A stretch of DNA of 64,000 nt from Liolophura sinensis (Eukaryota; Mollusca; Polyplacophora; Chitonida; Chitonidae), in contig NW_027017968.1 of NCBI RefSeq assembly GCF_032854445.1, positions 1 to 64,000 of the forward strand, given 5' to 3'. A program made the translations under genes and the position numbers. Positions 34,569 through 47,205 of this stretch are shown here, one piece after another. The notes beneath the pieces are model-generated. The model was not told the DNA's origin and searched no databases. It worked only from the letters and a program-made list of their open reading frames with translations. Position 1 is the stretch's first letter, and the number at the start of each line of letters is the position of its first letter.

Positions 34569-36767
34569 TCAACTTTTGACTATAAGTTATGTGCCCTTCG
34601 GTAGCCCAGAAGACGTCAAATCTTTGGGCTAAGCCCATTTAACTCACCCAGCAATTGTCTTACTACTAAGTCCAAGACAATCTCAATGTCTTTATCTACG
34701 TGTAGAAAAACCACACCATTTGTACATAAAAAACACAAGGTACTTGATACAGTCTGCTGTAAAAAGTACAACTGACCACAGACCCACATTTATAAGGTGC
34801 CAAAAGATGCGGAATTGGGCCAGGTATCGGCAGCTGTTGAAAAATTGCAAATTTCCCTGGTTTCCATGGAGTAAGAGCCGTTGCTGTGCACGTGATTATG
34901 ACATAAATGATCATTCAATTGTCGCTACAGGCAAAAGTATTGGTCGGAAAGCAACGCGGTTGGCACCATTCGATTTCTCGTCACAAAATACGTCGGATTA
35001 GCCTCTTACTAGTAGCACTGGAACAGTTTTTCCACTTTTGCATTTTTGCCTGGTCTTTTTGTTAATTGAAACCGGCTACACAGTACTCTGTACAATCGCG
35101 ACTGGTCATTACTATATTCAACTTTTGACTATAAGTTATGTGCCCTTCGGTAGCTCAGAAGACCTGAAATCTTAGGGCCAAGCCCATTTAACTCACCCAG
35201 CAATTGTCTTACTTATAAGTGGAAGACAATCTCAATGTCTTTATCTACGTGTAGAAAAACCACACCATTTGTACATAAAAAACGCAAGGTACTTGATACA
35301 GTCTGCTGTAAAAAGTACAACTAAACACTTACCCACATTTATAAGGTGCGAAAGGATGGGGAATTGGGCCAGGCATCGGCAGATGTTAAATAATTGCAAA
35401 TATCCCTGGTTTCCATGGAGTAAGAGCCGTTGCTGGGCACGTGATTATGACAAAAATGATCATTGAATTGTCGCTACAGCCAAAAGTATTGGTCGGAGAG
35501 CTACGCGGTTTGCACCATTCGATTTCTCGTCACAAAATACGTCGGATTAGCCTCTTACCAGCAGCAGTGGAACAGTTTTTCCACTTTTGCATTTTTACCT
35601 GGTCTTTTTGTTAATTGAAATCGGCTACACTGTACTCTGTACAATCGCGACTGGTCATTACTATATTCAACTTTTGACTATAAGTTATGTGCCCTTCGGT
35701 AGCCCAGAAGACGTCAAATCTTTGGGCTAAGCCCATTTAACTCACCCAGCAATTGTCTTACTACTAAGTCCAAGACAATCTCAATGTCTTTATCTACGTG
35801 TAGAAAAACCACACCATTTGTACATAAAAAACACAAGGTACTTGATACAGTCTGCTGTAAAAAGTACAACTGACCACAGACCCACATTTATAAGGTGCCA
35901 AAAGATGCGGAATTGGGCCAGGTATCGGCAGCTGTTGAAAAATTGCAAATTTCCCTGGTTTCCATGGAGTAAGAGCCGTTGCTGTGCACGTGATTATGAC
36001 ATAAATGATCATTCAATTGTCGCTACAGGCAAAAGTATTGGTCGGAAAGCAACGCGGTTGGCACCATTCGATTTCTCGTCACAAAATACGTCGGATTAGC
36101 CTCTTACTAGTAGCACTGGAACAGTTTTTCCACTTTTGCATTTTTGCCTGGGTCTTTTTGTTAATTGAAACCGGCTACACAGTACTCTGTACAATCGCGA
36201 CTGGTCATTACTATATTCAACTTTTGACTATAAGTTATGGCCCTTCGGTAGCTCAGAAGACCTGAAATCTTAGGGCCAAGCCCATTTAACTCACCCAGCA
36301 ATTGTCTTACTTATAAGTGAAGACAATCTCAATGTCTTTATCTACGTGTAGAAAAACCACACCATTTGTACATAAAAAACGCAAGGTACTTGATACAGTC
36401 TGCTGTAAAAAGTACAACTAAACACTTACCCACATTTATAAGGTGCGAAAAGATGGGGAATTGGGCCAGGCATCGGCAGATGTTAAATAATTGCAAATAT
36501 CCCTGGTTTCCATGGAGTAAGAGCCGTTGCTGGGCACGTGATTATGACAAAAATGATCATTGAATTGTCCGCTACAGCCAAAAGGTATTGGTCTGAGAGA
36601 GCTACGCGGTTTTGCACCATTCGATTTCTCGTCACAAATTACGTCGGATTAGCCTCTTACTAGTAGCACTGGAACAGTTTTTCCACTTTTGCATTTTTGC
36701 CTGGTCTTTTTGTTATTGAAACCGGCTACACAGTACTCTGTACAATCGCGACTGGTCATTACTATAT
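34569..36767. repeat. Two-monomer tandem expansion in segment B (M64-M67)
   Basis: Units start at 34569, 35118, 35667 and 36217. M64-M65 are the counterparts of M3-M4. M66-M67 repeat them, so segment B has two copies of a pair that is single in segment A. The junction is visible at the end of M65: instead of the M4-type cttactagtagcac it has cttaccagcagcagtgg near 35556, the end that belongs to M63 (34457). An unequal exchange between M63 and M65 ends, shifted by 1098 bp, explains this. Confidence 0.87.
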
Positions 36768-39700
36768 TCAACTTTTGACTATAAATTATGTGCCCTTCGG
36801 TAGCCCAGAAGACCTGAAATCTTTGGGCTAAGCCCATTTATCTCACCCAGCAATTGCCTTACTTCTAAGTGCAAGACAATCTCAATGTCTTTATCTACGT
36901 GTAGAAAAACCACACCATTTGTACGTGAAAAACACAAGGTACTTGATACAGTCTGCTGTAAAAAGTACAACTGAACACTGACCCACTTCAGTAAGTTGCC
37001 AAAGATGCGGAATTGAGCCAGGCATCGGCAGCTGTTGAAAAATTGCAAATTTCCCTGGTTTCCATGGAGTAAGAGCCGTTGCTGGGCACGTGATTATGAT
37101 ATAAATGATCATTCATTTGTCACTTCAGCCAAAAGTATTGGTCGGAGAGCAACGCGGTTTGCACCATTCGATTTCTCGTCACAAATACGTCGGATTAGCC
37201 TCTTACCAGCAGCACTGGAACAGTTTTTCCACTTTTGCATTTTTACCTGGTCTTTTTTGTTAATTGAAATCGGCTACACTGTACTCTGTACAATCGCGAC
37301 TGGTCATTACTATATTCAACTTTTGACTATAAGTTATGTGCCCTTCGGTAGCCCAGAAGACCTGAAATCTTTGGGCCAAGCCCATTTAACTCACCCAGCA
37401 ATTGTCTTACTTCTAAGTCCAAGACAATCTCAATGTCTTTATCTACGTGTAGAAAAACCACACCATTTGTACGTGAAAAACACAAGGTACTTGATACAGT
37501 CTGCTGTAAAAAGTACAACTAAACACTGACCCACATTTATAAGATGCCAAAAGATGCGGAATTGGGCCAGGCATCGGCAGCTGTTAAAAAATTGCAAATA
37601 TCCCTGGTTTTCCATGGAGTAAGAGCCGTTGCTGGGCACGTGATTATGACCTAAATGATCAGTCAATTGTCACTACAGCCAAAAGTATTGGTCGGAGAGC
37701 AACGCGGTTTGCACCATTCGATTTCTCGTCACAAAATACGTCGGATTAGCCTCTTACCAGCAGCACTGGAACAGTTTTTCCACTTTTGCATTTTTGCCTG
37801 GTCTTTTTGTTAATTGAAATCGGCTACACTGTACTCTGTACAATCGCGACTGGTCATTACTATATTCAACTTTTGACTATAAGTTATGTGCCCTTCGGTA
37901 GCCCAGAAGACGTCAAATCTTGGGCTAAGCCCATTTAACTCACCCAGCAATTGTCTTACTTCTAAGTGCAAGACAATCTCAATGTCTTTATCTACGTGTA
38001 GAAAAACCACACCATTTGTACGTGAAAAACACCAGGTACTTGATACAGTCTGCTGTAAAAAGTACAACTGAACACTGACCCACTTCAGTAAGGTGCCAAA
38101 AGAAGTGCGGAATTGAGCCAGGCATCGGCAGCTGTTGAAAAATTGCAAATATCCCTGGTTCCATGGAGTAAGAGCCGTTGCTGGCACGTGATTATGACAT
38201 AAATGATCATTAATTGTCGCTACAGGCAAAAGTATTAGTCGGAGAGCAACGCGGTTTGCACCATTCGATTTCTCGTCACAAAATACGTCGGATTAGCCTC
38301 TTACCAGCAGCACTGGAACAGTTTTTCCACTTTTGCATTTTTACCTGGTCTTTTTGTTAATTGAAATCGGCTACACTGTACTCTGTACAATCGCGACTGT
38401 CATTACTATATTCAACTTTTGACTATAAGTTATGTGCCTTTCGGTAAGCCCAGAAGACGTCAAAATCTTTGGGCCAAGCCCATTTAACTCACCCAGCAAT
38501 TGTCTTACTTCTAAGTCCAAGACAATCTCAATGTCTTTATCTACGTGTAGAAAAACCCACACCATTTGTACGTGAAAAACACAAGGTACTTGATACAGTC
38601 TGCTGTTTAAAAGTACAACTGACCACAGACCCACATGAATAAGGTGCCAAAGGATGCGGACCAGGCATCGGCAGCTGTTGAAAAATTGCAAATTTCCCTG
38701 GTTTCCATGGAGTAAGAGCCGTTGCTGGGCACGTGATTATGACATAAATGATCAGTCAGTTGTCACTACAGCCAAAAGTATTGGTCGGAGAGCAACGCGG
38801 TTTGCACCATTCGATTTCTCGTCACAAAATACGTCGGATGAGCCTCCTACCAGCAGCACTGGAACAGTTTTTCCACTTTTGCATTTTTGCCTGGTCTTTT
38901 TGTTAATTGAAATCGGCTACACTGTACTCTGTACAATCGCGACTGGTCATTACTATATTCAACTTTTGACTATAAGTTATGTGCCCTTCGGTAGCCCAGA
39001 AGACCTCAAATCTTTCGGCCAAGCCCATTTATCTCGACCCAGCAATTGCCTTACTTCTAAGTGCAAGACAATCTCAATGTCTTTATCTACGTGTAGAAAA
39101 AACCACACCATTTGTACGTGATAAACACAAGGTACTTGATACAGTCTGCTGTAAAAAGTACGACTGAACACTGACCCACTTCAGTAAGGTGCCAAAAGAT
39201 GCGGAATTGAGCCAGGCATCGGCAGCTGTTGAAAAATTGCAAATTTCCCTGGTTTCCATGGAGTAAGAGCCGTTGCTGGTCACGTGATTATGACATAAAT
39301 GATCATTCAATTGTCGCTACAGCCAAAAGTATTTGTCGGAGAGCAACGCGGATTGCACCATTCAATTTCTCGTCACAAAATACGTCGGATTAGCCTCTTA
39401 CCAGCAGCACTGGAACAATTTTTCCACTTTTGCATTTTTACCTGGTCTTTTTGTTAATTAAAATCGGCTACACTGTACTCTGTACAATCGCGACTGGTCA
39501 TTACTATATTCAACTTTTGACTATAAGTTATGTGCCCTTCGGTAGCCCAGAAGACCTGAAATCTTTGGGCTAAGCCCATTTAACTCACCCAGCAATTGTC
39601 TTACTTCGAAGTCCAAGACAATCTCAATGTCTTTATCTACGTGTAGAAAAACCACACCATTTGTACATAAAAAACACAAGGTACTTGATACAGTCTGCTG

Positions 39701-40061
39701 TAAAAAGTACAACTAAACACTGACCCACATTTATAAGATGCCAAAAGATGCGGAATTGGGCCAGCCATCGGCAGCTGTTAAAAAACTTGCAAATATCCCT
39801 GGTTTCCATGAGTAAGAGCCGTTGCTGGGCACGTGATTATGACATAAATGATCAGTCAATTGTCACTACAGCCAAAAGTATTGGTCGGAGAGCAACGCGG
39901 TTTGCACCATTTCGATTTCTCGTCACAAAATACGTCGGATTAGCCTCTTACCAGCAGCACTGGAACAGTTTTTCCACTTTTGCATTTTTGCCTGGTCTTT
40001 TTGTTAATTGAAATCGGCTACACTGTACTCTGTACAATCGCGAGACTGGTCATTACTATAT
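36768..40061. repeat. Monomers M68-M73 (divergent part of segment B, indel-rich)
   Basis: Units start at 36768, 37316, 37866, 38412, 38959 and 39510. M68 is of M5 type, M69 of M6 type, M70 of M9 type (caccagg), M71 an M8/M11 hybrid, M72 of M31 type (cctcaaatctttcggcc) and M73 of M17/M32 type (ccagccatcgg). In segment A the matching place holds M5-M11, so this is where the copies differ most in monomer order. Lengths run from 546 to 552 because of many small indels. Confidence 0.85.
38412..38958. repeat. Hybrid monomer M71 with a six-base loss
   Basis: The 5' part has the M8 markers cctttcgg, gacgtc, gggccaag and gaccacagacc with catgaat. The 3' part has M11 markers, gcaaatttccc and gatcagtc. 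Near 38655 the string gatgcggaccaggcatcgg lacks six bases present in other units (between gcgg and ccagg). Other oddities are gtcagttgtc and gtcggatgagcctcctacc near 38832. It lies in an indel-rich block, so small length changes may be errors, but the substitutions look real. Confidence 0.72.
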
Positions 40062-43000
40062 TCAACTTTTGACTATAAGTTATGTGCCCTTCGGTAGCAC
40101 AGAAAACGTCAAATCTTTGGGCTCAGCCCATTTAACTCACCCAGCAATTGCCTTACTTCTAAGTGCAAGACAATCTCAATGTCTTTATCTACGTGTAGAA
40201 AAAACCACACCATTTGTACGTGAAAAACACAAAGGTACTTGATACAGTCTGCTGTAAAAAGTACAACTGAACACTGACCCACTTCAGTAAGGTGGCAAAA
40301 GGATGCGGAATTGAGCCAGGCATCCGCAGCTCTTGAAAAATTGCCAATTTCCCTGGTTTCCATGGAGTAAGAGCCGTTGCTGGGCACGTGATTATGACAT
40401 AAATGATCATTCAATTGTCGCTACAGCCAAAAGTATTGGTCGGAGAGCAACGCGGTTTGCACCATTCGATTTCTCGTCACAAAATACGTCGGATTAGCCT
40501 CTTACCATCAGCACTGGAACAGTTTTTCCACTTTTGCATTTTTGCCTGGTCTTTTTGTTAATTGAAATCGGCTACACTGTACTCTGTACAATCGCGACTG
40601 GTCATTACTATATTCAACTTTTGTCTATAAGTTATGTGCCCTTCGGTAGCCCAGAAGACCTGAAATCTTTGGGCTAAGCCCATTTAACTCACCAGCACAA
40701 TTGTCTAACTTCTAAGTCCAAGACAATCTCAATGTCTTTATCTACGTGTAGAAAAAACAGACCATTTGTACATAAAAAACACAAGGTACTTGATACAGTC
40801 TGCTGTAAAAAGTACAACTAAACACTGATCCACATCAGTAAGGTGCCAAAAGATGTGGAATTGGGCCAGGCATCGGCAGCTGTTAAAAAATTGCAAATAT
40901 CCCTGGTTTCCATTGAGTAAGAGCCGTTGCTGGGCACGTGATTATGACATCAATGATCATTGAATTGTCGCTACAGCCAAAAGTATTGGTCGGAGAGCAA
41001 CGCAGTTTGCACCATTCGATTTCTCGTCACAAAATACGTCGGATTAGCCTCTTACCAGCAGCACTGGAACAGTTTTTTCACTTTTGCATTTTTGCCTGGT
41101 CTTTTTGTTAATTGAAATCGGCTACACTGTACTCTGTACAATCGCGACTGGTCATTACTATATTCAACTTTTGACTATAAGTTATGTGCCCTTCGGTAGC
41201 CCAGAAGACGTCAAAACTTTGGGCTAAGCCCATTTAACTCACCCAGCAATTGTCTTACTTCTAAGTGCAAGACAATCTCAATGTCTTTATCTACGTGTAG
41301 AAAAAACCACACCATTTGTACGTGATAAACACAAGGTACTTGATACAGTCTGCTGTAAAAAGTACAACTGAACACTTACCCACTTCAGTAAGGTGCCAAA
41401 AGATGCGGAATTGAGCCAGGCATCGGCAGCTGTTGAAAAATTGCAAATTTGCCTGGTTTCCATGGAGTAAGAGCCGTTGCTAGGGCACGTGATTATGACA
41501 TCAATGATCATTCAATTGTCGCTACAGCCAAACGTATTGGTCGGAGAGCAACGCGGTTTGCACCATTCGATTTCTCGTCACAAAATACGTCGGATTAGTT
41601 TCTTACCAGCAGCACTGGAACAGTTTTTCCACTTTTGCATTTTTACCTGGTCTTTTTGTTAATTGAAATCGGCTTACACTGTACTCTGTACAATCGCGAC
41701 TGGTCATTACTATATTCAACTTTTGACTATAAGTTATGTGCCCTTCGGTAGCCCAGAAGACCTGAAATCTTTGGGCTAAGCCCATTTAACTCACCCAGCA
41801 ATTGTCTTACTTCTCAGTCCAAGACAATCTCAATGTCTTTATCTACGTGTAGAAAAACCACACCATTTGTACATAAAAAACACAAGGTACTTGATACAGT
41901 CTGCTGTAAAAAGTACAACTGACCACAGACCCACATTTATTAGGTGCCAAAAGATGCGGAATTGGGCCAGGTATCGGCAGCTGTTGAAAAATTGCAAATT
42001 TCCCTGGTTTCCATGGAGTAAGAGCCGTTGCTGTGCACGTGATTATGACATAAATGATCATTCAATTGTCGCTACAGGCAAAAGTATTGGTCGGAAAGCA
42101 ACGCGGTTTGCACCATTCGATTTCTCGTCACAAAATACGTCGGATTAGCCTCTTACTAGTAGCACTGGAACAGTTTTTCCACTTTTGCATTTTTGCCTGG
42201 TCTTTTTGTTAATTGAAACCGGCTACACAGTACTCTGTACAATCGCGACTGGTCATTACTATATTCAACTTTTGACTATAAATTATGTGCCGTTCGGTAG
42301 CCCAGAAGACCTGAAATCTTTGGGCTAAGCCCATTTATCTCACCCAGCAATTGCCTTACTTCTAAGTGCAAGACAATCTCAATGTCTTTATCTACGTGTA
42401 GAAAAACCACACCATTTGTACGTGAAAAACACAAGGTACTTGATACAGTCTGCTGTAAAAAGTACGACTGAACACTGACCCACTTCAGTAAGGTGCCAAA
42501 AGATGCGGAATTGAGCCAGGCATCGGCAGCTGTTGAAAAATTGCAAATTTGCCTGGTTTCCATGGAGTAAGAGCCGTTGCTGGTCACGTGATTATGACAT
42601 AAATGATCATTCAATTGTCGCTACAGCCAAAAGTATTTGTCGGAGAGCAACGCGGATTGCACCATTCAATTTCTCGTCACAAAATACGTCGGATTAGCCT
42701 CTTACCAGCAGCACTGGAACAGTTTTTCCACTTTTGCATTTTTACCTGGTCTTTTTGTTAATTAAAATCGGCTACACTGTACTCTGTACAATCGCGACTG
42801 GTCATTACTATATTCAACTTTTGACTATAAGTTATGTGCCCTTCGGTAGCCCAGAAGACCTGAAATCTTTGGGCTAAGCCCATTTAACTCACCCAGCAAT
42901 TGTCTTACTTCCAAGTCCAAGACAATCTCAATGTCTTTATCTACGTGTAGAAAAACCACACCATTTGTACATAAAAAACACAAGGTACTTGATACAGTCT

Positions 43001-43362
43001 GCTGTAAAAAGTACAACTAAACACTGACCCACATTTATAAGATGCCAAAAGATGCGGAATTGGGCCAGCCATCGGCAGCTGTTAAAAAATTGCAAATATC
43101 CCTGGTTTCCATGGAGTAAGAGCCGTTGCTGGGCACGTGATTATGACATCAATGATCATTCAATTGTCGCTACAGGCAAAAGTATTAGTCGGAGAGCAAC
43201 GCGGTTTGCACCATTCGATTTGTCGTCATAAAATACGTCGGATTAGCCTCTTACTAGCAGCACTGGAACAGTTTTTCCACTTTTGCATTTTTACCTGGTC
43301 TTTTTGTTAATTGAAATCGGCTACACTGTACTCTGTACAATCGCGACTGGTCATTACTATAT
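40062..43362. repeat. HOR pass in segment B, monomers M74-M79
   Basis: Units start at 40062, 40614, 41164, 41716, 42265 and 42814 and match M12-M17 in order. M74 shares the gaaaacgtc variant with M12 only. M78 shares the gtgccgttcgg variant with M16 near 42291. There is no M11-type unit before M74, so segment B enters this HOR one monomer later than A. The indel-rich block ends near 41690, and from M77 onward lengths are regular. Confidence 0.9.
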
Positions 43363-46300
43363 TCAACTTTTGACTATAAGTTATGTGCCCTTCGGTAGCC
43401 CAGGAGACGTCAAATCTTTGGGCTAAGCCCATTTAACTCACCCAGCAATTGTCTTACTTCTAAGTGCAAGACAATCTCAATGTCTTTATCTACGTGTAGA
43501 AAAACCACACCATTTGTACGTGAAAAACACAAGGTACTTGATACAGTCTGCTGTAAAAAGTACAACTGACCACAGAACCACATGAATAAGGTGCCAAAAG
43601 ATGCGGAATTGAGCCAGGGATCGGCAGCTGTTGAAAAATTGCAAATTTCCCTGGTTTCCATGGAGTAAGAGCCGTTGCTGGGCACGTGATTATGACATAA
43701 ATGATCAGTCAATTGTCACCACAGCCAAAAGTATTGGTCGGAGAGCAACGCGGTTTGCACCATTCGATTTCTCGTCACAAAATACGTCGGATTAGCCTCT
43801 TACCAGCAGCACTGGAACAGTTTTTCCACTTTTGCATTTTTGCCTGGTCTTTTTGTTAATTGAAATCGGCTACACTGTACTCTGTACAATCGCGACTGGT
43901 CATTACTATATTCAACTTTTGACTATAAGTTATGTGCCCTTCGGTAGCACAGAAGACGTCAAATCTTTGGGCTCAGCCCATTTAACTCACCCAGCAATTG
44001 CCTTACTTCTAAGTGCAAGACAATCTCAATGTCTTTATCTACGTGTAGAAAAACCACACCATTTGTATGTGAAAAACACAAGGTACTTGATACAGTCTGC
44101 TGTAAAAAGTACAACTGAACACTGACCCACTTCAGTAAGGTGGCAAAAGATGCGGAATTGAGCCAGGCATCCGCAGCTCTTGAAAAATTGCCAATTTCCC
44201 TGGTTTCCATGGAGTAAGAGCCGTTGCTGGGCACGTGATTATGACATAAATGATCATTCAATTGTCGCTACAGCCAAAAGTATTGGTCGGAGAGCAACGC
44301 GGTTTGCACCATTCGATTTCTCGTCACAAAATACGTCGGATTAGCCTCTTACCATCAGCACTGGAACAGTTTTTCCACTTTTGCATTTTTGCCTGGTCTT
44401 TTTGTTAATTGAAATCGGCTACACTGTACTCTGTACAATCGCGACTGGTCATTACTATATTCAACTTTTGTCTATAAGTTATGTGCCCTTCGGTAGCCCA
44501 GAAGACCTGAAATCATTGGGCCAAGCCCATTTAACTCACCCAGCAATTGTCTAACTTCTAAGTCCAAGACAATCTCAATGTCTTTATCTACGTGTAGAAA
44601 AACCACACCATTTGTACATAAAAAACACAAGGTACTTGATACAGTCTGCTGTAAAAAGTACAACTAAACACTGATCCACATCAGTAAGGTGCCAAAAGAT
44701 GTGGAATTGGGCCAGGCATCGGCAGCTGTTAAAAAATTGCAAATATCCCTGGTTTCCATTGAGTAAGAGCCGTTGCTGGGCACGTGATTATGACATCAAT
44801 GATCATTGAATTGTCGCTACAGCCAAAAGTATTGGTCGGAGAGCAACGCAGTTTGCACCATTCGATTTCTCGTCACAAAATACGTCGGATTAGCCTCTTA
44901 CCAGCAGCACTGGAACAGTTTTTTCACTTTTGCATTTTTGCCTGGTCTTTTTGTTAATTGAAATCGGCTACACTGTACTCTGTACAATCGCGACTGGTCA
45001 TTACTATATTCAACTTTTGACTATAAGTTATGTGCCCTTCGGTAGCCCAGAAGACGTCAAAACTTTGGGCTAAGCCCATTTAACTCACCCAGCAATTGTC
45101 TTACTTCTAAGTGCAAGACAATCTCAATGTCTTTATCTACGTGTAGAAAAACCACACCATTTGTACGTGATAAACACAAGGTACTTGATACAGTCTGCTG
45201 TAAAAAGTACAACTGAACACTTACCCACTTCAGTAAGGTGCCAAAGATGCGGAATTGAGCCAGGCATCGGCAGCTGTTGAAAAATTGCAAATTTCCCTGG
45301 TTTCCATGGAGTAAGAGCCGTTGCTGGGCACGTGATTATGACATCAATGATCATTCAATTGTCGCTACAGCCAAACGTATTGGTCGGAGAGCAACGCGGT
45401 TTGCACCATTCGATTTCTCGTCACAAAATACGTCGGATTAGTTTCTTACCAGCAGCACTGGAACAGTTTTTCCACTTTTGCATTTTTACCTGGTCTTTTT
45501 GTTAATTGAAATCGGCTACACTGTACTCTGTACAATCGCGACTGGTCATTACTATATTCAAATTTTGACTATAAGTTATGTGCCCTTCGGTAGCCCAGAA
45601 GACCTGAAATCTTTGGGCTAAGCCCATTTAACTCACCCAGCAATTGTCTTACTTCTCAGTTCAAGACAATCTCAATGTCTTTATCTACGTGTAGAAAAAC
45701 CACACCATTTGTACATAAAAAACACAAGGTACTTGATACAGTCTGCTGTAAAAAGTACAACTGACCACAGACCCACATTTATTAGGTGCCAAAAGATGCG
45801 GAATTGGGCCAGGTATCGGCAGCTGTTGAAAAATTGCCAATTTCCCTGGTTTCCATGGAGTAAGAGCCGTTGCTGTGCACGTGATTATGACATAAATGAT
45901 CATTCAATTGTCGCTACAGGCAAAAGTATTGGTCGGAAAGCAACGCGGTTTGCACCATTCGATTTCTCGTCACAAAATACGTCGGATTAGCCTCTTACTA
46001 GTAGCACTGGAACAGTTTTTCCACTTTTGCATTTTTGCCTGGTCTTTTTGTTAATTGAAACCGGCTACACAGTACTCTGTACAATCGCGACTGGTCATTA
46101 CTATATTCAACTTTTGACTATAAATTATGTGCCCTTCGGTAGCCCAGAAGACCTGAAATCTTTGGGCTAAGCCCATTTATCTCACCCAGCAATTGCCTTA
46201 CTTCTAAGTGCAAGACAATCTCAATGTCTTTATCTACGTGTAGAAAAACCACACCATTTGTACGTGAAAAACACAAGGTACTTGATACAGTCTGCTGTAA

Positions 46301-46656
46301 AAAGTACGACTGAACACTGACCCACTTCAGTAAGGTGCCAAAAGATGCGGAATTGAGCCAGGCATCGGCAGCTGTTGAAAAATTGCAAATTTGCCTGGTT
46401 TCCATGGAGTAAGAGCCGTTGCTGGTCACGTGATTATGACATAAATGATCATTCAATTGTCGCAAACAGCCAAAAGTATTTGTCGGAGAGCAACGCGGAT
46501 TGCACCATTCAATTTCTCGTCACAAAATACGTCGGATTAGCCTCTTACCAGCAGCACTGGAACAGTTTTTCCACTTTTGCATTTTTACCTGGTCTTTTTG
46601 TTAATTAAAATCGGCTACACTGTACTCTGTACAATCGCGACTGGTCATTACTATAT
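43363..46656. repeat. Seven-monomer HOR in segment B (M80-M85, continued by M86)
   Basis: Units start at 43363, 43912, 44461, 45010, 45558 and 46107 and are the counterparts of M18-M23. The offset stays at 34029. M85 shares gtcgcaaacagcc with M23. Differences from A include 43820 (g against c), 44606 (c against g), 45320 (g against t) and tgtatgtgaaaa near 44065 against tgtacgtgaaaa. M84 has caaattttg at its start, as do the hybrid units of the trimer HOR. Confidence 0.92.
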
Positions 46657-47205
46657 TCAACTTTTGACTATAAGTTATGTGCCCTTCGGTAGCCCAGAAG
46701 ACCTGAAATCTTTGGGCTAAGCCCATTTAACTCACCCAGCAATTGTCTTACTTCCAAGTCCAAGACAATCTCAATGTCTTTATCTACGTGTAGAAAAACC
46801 ACACCATTTGTACATAAAAAACACAAGGTACTTGATACAGTCTGCTGTAAAAAGTACAACTGACCACAGAACCACATGAATAAGGTGCCAAAAGATGCGG
46901 AATTGAGCCAGGGATCGGCAGCTGTTGAAAAATTGCAAATTTCCCTGGTTTCCATGGAGTAAGAGCCGTTGCTGGGCACGTGATTATGACATAAATGATC
47001 AGTCAATTGTCACTACAGCCAAAAGTATTGGTCGGAGAGCAACGCGGTTTGCACCATTCGATTTCTCGTCACAAAATACGTCGGATTAGCCTCTTACCAG
47101 CAGCACTGGAACAGTTTTTCCACTTTTGCATTTTTGCCTGGTCTTTTTGTTAATTGAAATCGGCTACACTGTACTCTGTACAATCGCGACTGGTCATTAC
47201 TATAT
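46657..47205. repeat. Hybrid monomer M86 (counterpart of M24)
   Basis: This has the same composition as M24: cttccaagtcc near 46751 and cataaaaaacac near 46813 from M17 type, then gaccacagaacc from about 46861 and gccagggatcgg from M18 type. The switch point is at the same phase as in M24. A shared breakpoint means the hybrid existed before segments A and B separated. Confidence 0.9.

Larger units (their letters stand above)
36140..41690. other. Indel-rich block 3
   Basis: About forty small changes lie here. Examples are cctgggtctt near 36148, ttatggccc near 36236, ggttttgcacc near 36608, aaaagaagtgcgg near 38098, ctggcacgtg near 38183, ggtaagccc near 38444, tctcgaccc near 39032, cgcgagactgg near 40039, caccagcacaattg near 40691, gctagggcacg near 41479 and ggcttacac near 41672. 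Counterparts at 2.2-7.7 kb are regular. The block stops abruptly before M77. Confidence 0.75.
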
